The translations under genes and the position numbers were made by a program. DNA of 64,000 nt from Acanthaster planci (lineage: Eukaryota > Echinodermata > Asteroidea > Valvatida > Acanthasteridae), in assembly GCF_001949145.1 (NCBI RefSeq), contig NW_019091363.1, positions 1,304,387 through 1,368,386 of the forward strand, given 5' to 3'. Below the pieces are notes generated by a model. It was not told the origin of the DNA. It ran no database searches and saw only the letters and a list, made by a program, of their open reading frames with translations. Positions 61,761 through 64,000 of the stretch are shown here, piece after piece; within the stretch, counting starts at the first letter, position 1; every line of letters begins with the position of its first letter.

Positions 61761-62098
61761 AATAAGCCATTTGCAAGTTAAATCTGAATAAAATCTGGTA
61801 CACTGAGTTCTTTAAATTTACGTGTACCTAACAACTTGAATTCTCCATACTAAAACCACTGTTGCTGCGCCTCGTGATTCGGGGCAAACTTTGGCTTAGT
61901 TACATAAGAGACGTCTTGCACCAATACACTGTTCCCAATGGATAAGAACGGCACAAAGGAGCCAGTTCATTCCAGAGACTGTGGTCGCTATGCAAAAGCT
62001 TGCCCCGAATCACGAGGTATAGCAACAGTGTCTTTAGTCTGGGGAGTCTAACACAGTGTACCAGATTTTATTCAAATTTAACTCACAAGTGGCTTATT
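61761..62098. mobile_element. Long-TIR element
   Basis: The left arm AATAAGCCATTTGCAAGTTA through AATCTGGTACACTG (61761-61806) is inverted at 62053-62098. An inner inverted pair, CACTGTTGCTGCGCCTCGTG with CGGGGCAA against TTGCCCCGAATCACGAGG, continues the stem. About 338 bp, no coding capacity. Confidence 0.75.
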
Positions 62099-64000
62099 GC
62101 TCAGAATACAGAAAGTTAGGCCTATTTGCGACGCGTGTATCGAACGGCTATTTTCGTACTCTGCTTGATGAGAAATGCCAGCGAGCAAATGGCATCGGCA
62201 TCATGTTCCTTGAACTCATTTATCAACTCATATCGGCCTAACGCAGTGTCCTTAAGTCGTTACGTGGAACCTAACTATATCACTCTGTTATGTCATTTGA
62301 TAACGTATGCATTACATGACTGTCGGAACAGCGGTAATTCCATCTGTTTAGTCATCCATTTGGCGAAGATCTCCAGGAAAAAAAATGGGTGGAAAACCGG
62401 TAACTATCCCATTCTGTTTGTCAATAAAGATAAGGTTTGAAAGAAACAACAAGAGTTCAACATCTGGGTCAACATAATAATCTCTCTTAGGAAGATGCCG
62501 TTGTAAAAGGCCAAAAAAGAAATGAAAGTTATGAGGAAAACAATCAGTAAATTCAAACTACAACAACATATTCATATTACATGCCTGAAGCTTTAATACG
62601 TTATCCTAAAAAGTAGAATCCTATGTCGCCCCCTTTAACCAACATGGGCGCCGGTGCATCTAATTGATTACACCTGAAGATGCGTAATTTAAGATAGCCT
62701 TTTGGATGGTAAATTAGGAAACGCATAGCGCCGCCGACAGAGGAAGCGGGGATAAAATTTGACTAACAGCTGGAGGGATGCGTGCATGTGCTACAAACGT
62801 CCGCTGCAATTAGGAACGGACTGTTTGAATAAAAAAAAAACGTAGTGGGTTATTATATCGCACGTGCCATGTCGTTCTGGCCATTTATTTCAAGAGATAT
62901 TCACCAGAAACATCTTGTAAAGTGCCAAACCTAGCACTACCTTATTTCAGCAAACAAGCTTCCCGGTTAACGAGTCTTGTATCGACATTATTCACCTGTT
63001 AGAGTGGATTAATATTTCGCCTACATAACCCTTTGTATAGGAAGACAAAATCCATGATTCAGTTCAACTCAATTTCAATTCAATAAACATTTATTTAGAA
63101 CTCTCCAATATTAAGAGGTACATGTATAAAAATGCAACCATAAATAAATTTATATATCAAGAGAAAATAATATCAGTAACCAAGAGAAATACTTGAAAGC
63201 CAAATAAATAAAGCAGCATTAATTGTTACTGATTAAACACAAAATAAGAGTTACTTGAGGAGAGTTACTGGGTCGTTTACATGTCAGCCAAAGGCTGGTA
63301 ACCGGAACAGCCTGGACACACCGCAAACTACAGATAAAGTACATATTAACATAGACATAGGTACACACAATACAGACGAAACAGACAGACAAACCACGAA
63401 CAACCGAAACCAACGTGGTGATAACATGTTGATTCATACTGTGATGCAACACGTTGAAAAAAAAAACCAACTTCCAAGGTCAATGTACAATGCCAATTGT
63501 ACAATGTACAAAAAATAGCCTAAGGGAAGAGGCAACCGACAAAGACGCATTAGAGAGGAAAGGCTATGCCACGGAGGGATACAGGAGTCTTTCATAGGAT
63601 GACATAAATCGACTCATAGACAACTTCGAAATAGCTAAACGTACTTCCGAGGCTATAGATACTCAGACTTAGTTTGGATTCACCCAGCGAAGAGGAATAT
63701 ACAGCTATGCGTTTCGGCAGAACAACGAAAAGGTTCCTCGATTACTGCCCCCAAATGGAAAACATACGACTGAAGATTCATTTGCAGATCTTCCTCCTTG
63801 CGTTGACGGGCTGCATTTGATTTACTTGAGAAGCCATGGCTGCGAACGTAGGCTCGGGGCATTGTGGAGACGGACTGAGACGGCTCATTTAGCGCGGTTT
63901 CAACTGTCAGTGGTAAATCCCCCCGTGTATTTGCTTACTACACGGAGTACTTTCTTTTCAGGAATGCCTCAGCTTCCCGGGCCCGTTCCGCGTCGTTATG
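62099..64000. other. Non-coding stretch to the window end, no gene seen
   Basis: AATTCAATAAACATTTATTT at about 63078 resembles the 3' end of a reverse-oriented transcript or repeat. Small frames at 63219-63518 and 63680-63862 lack motifs. Confidence 0.45.

Overview
This window looks like eukaryotic, gene-poor DNA from a marine invertebrate deuterostome. It is AT-rich and has intron-less rhodopsin-class receptor genes, many short inverted-repeat elements, decayed LINE and DIRS-like retroelements, and an assembly gap. The abundance of fold-back elements and the receptor types would suit an echinoderm such as a sea star, but a hemichordate or lancelet is not excluded; the species call is inference.

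Only three protein-coding genes are convincing, all seven-transmembrane class A GPCRs encoded in one exon. Two are paralogues on the + strand, at 145-1182 and 19707-20681. They share a distinctive core (LCVWCGF in TM3, TKNMFYVVC in TM6, NPxxYATKHPDF in TM7) and both lack the acidic residue of the DRY motif. They belong near the melatonin-receptor / Tre1-moody / GPR84 group. The third, on the - strand at 52832-53992, is a peptide-receptor-like GPCR (TRH / neuromedin U / ghrelin receptor type) and is not closely related to the pair. The genes do not form an operon. The pair most likely arose by local duplication, and ligands cannot be inferred.

Layout: 0-1.2 kb GPCR A. 1.2-18.3 kb non-coding, with a TIR element carrying a 6-bp target duplication (13.3-13.8 kb), one copy of a dispersed repeat (12.7 kb), an imperfect direct repeat (15.8-16.2 kb) and a possible LTR (16.8 kb). 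18.3-19.7 kb holds stacked inverted-repeat elements, with the GPCR B 5' flank present twice on either side of a 25-N gap. 19.7-20.7 kb GPCR B. 21.7 kb a perfect 41-bp-arm hairpin. 25-32 kb a transposon graveyard: a TIR element, two LINE reverse-transcriptase fragments, a pair of CGTCG-rich inverted arms 1.6 kb apart, a long AAAC microsatellite and a decayed DIRS-type retroelement on the - strand. 36.4-37.1 kb a fold-back element whose arms are minisatellites in opposite orientation. 41.9-42.2 kb, 56.5-56.9 kb and 61.8-62.1 kb further long-TIR elements. 52.8-54.0 kb GPCR C. The rest is non-coding sequence in which I see no supportable gene.

All positions and repeat boundaries were read by eye. 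No database or folding search was run, so family names rest on motif recognition, and isolated short exons of spliced genes could have been missed.
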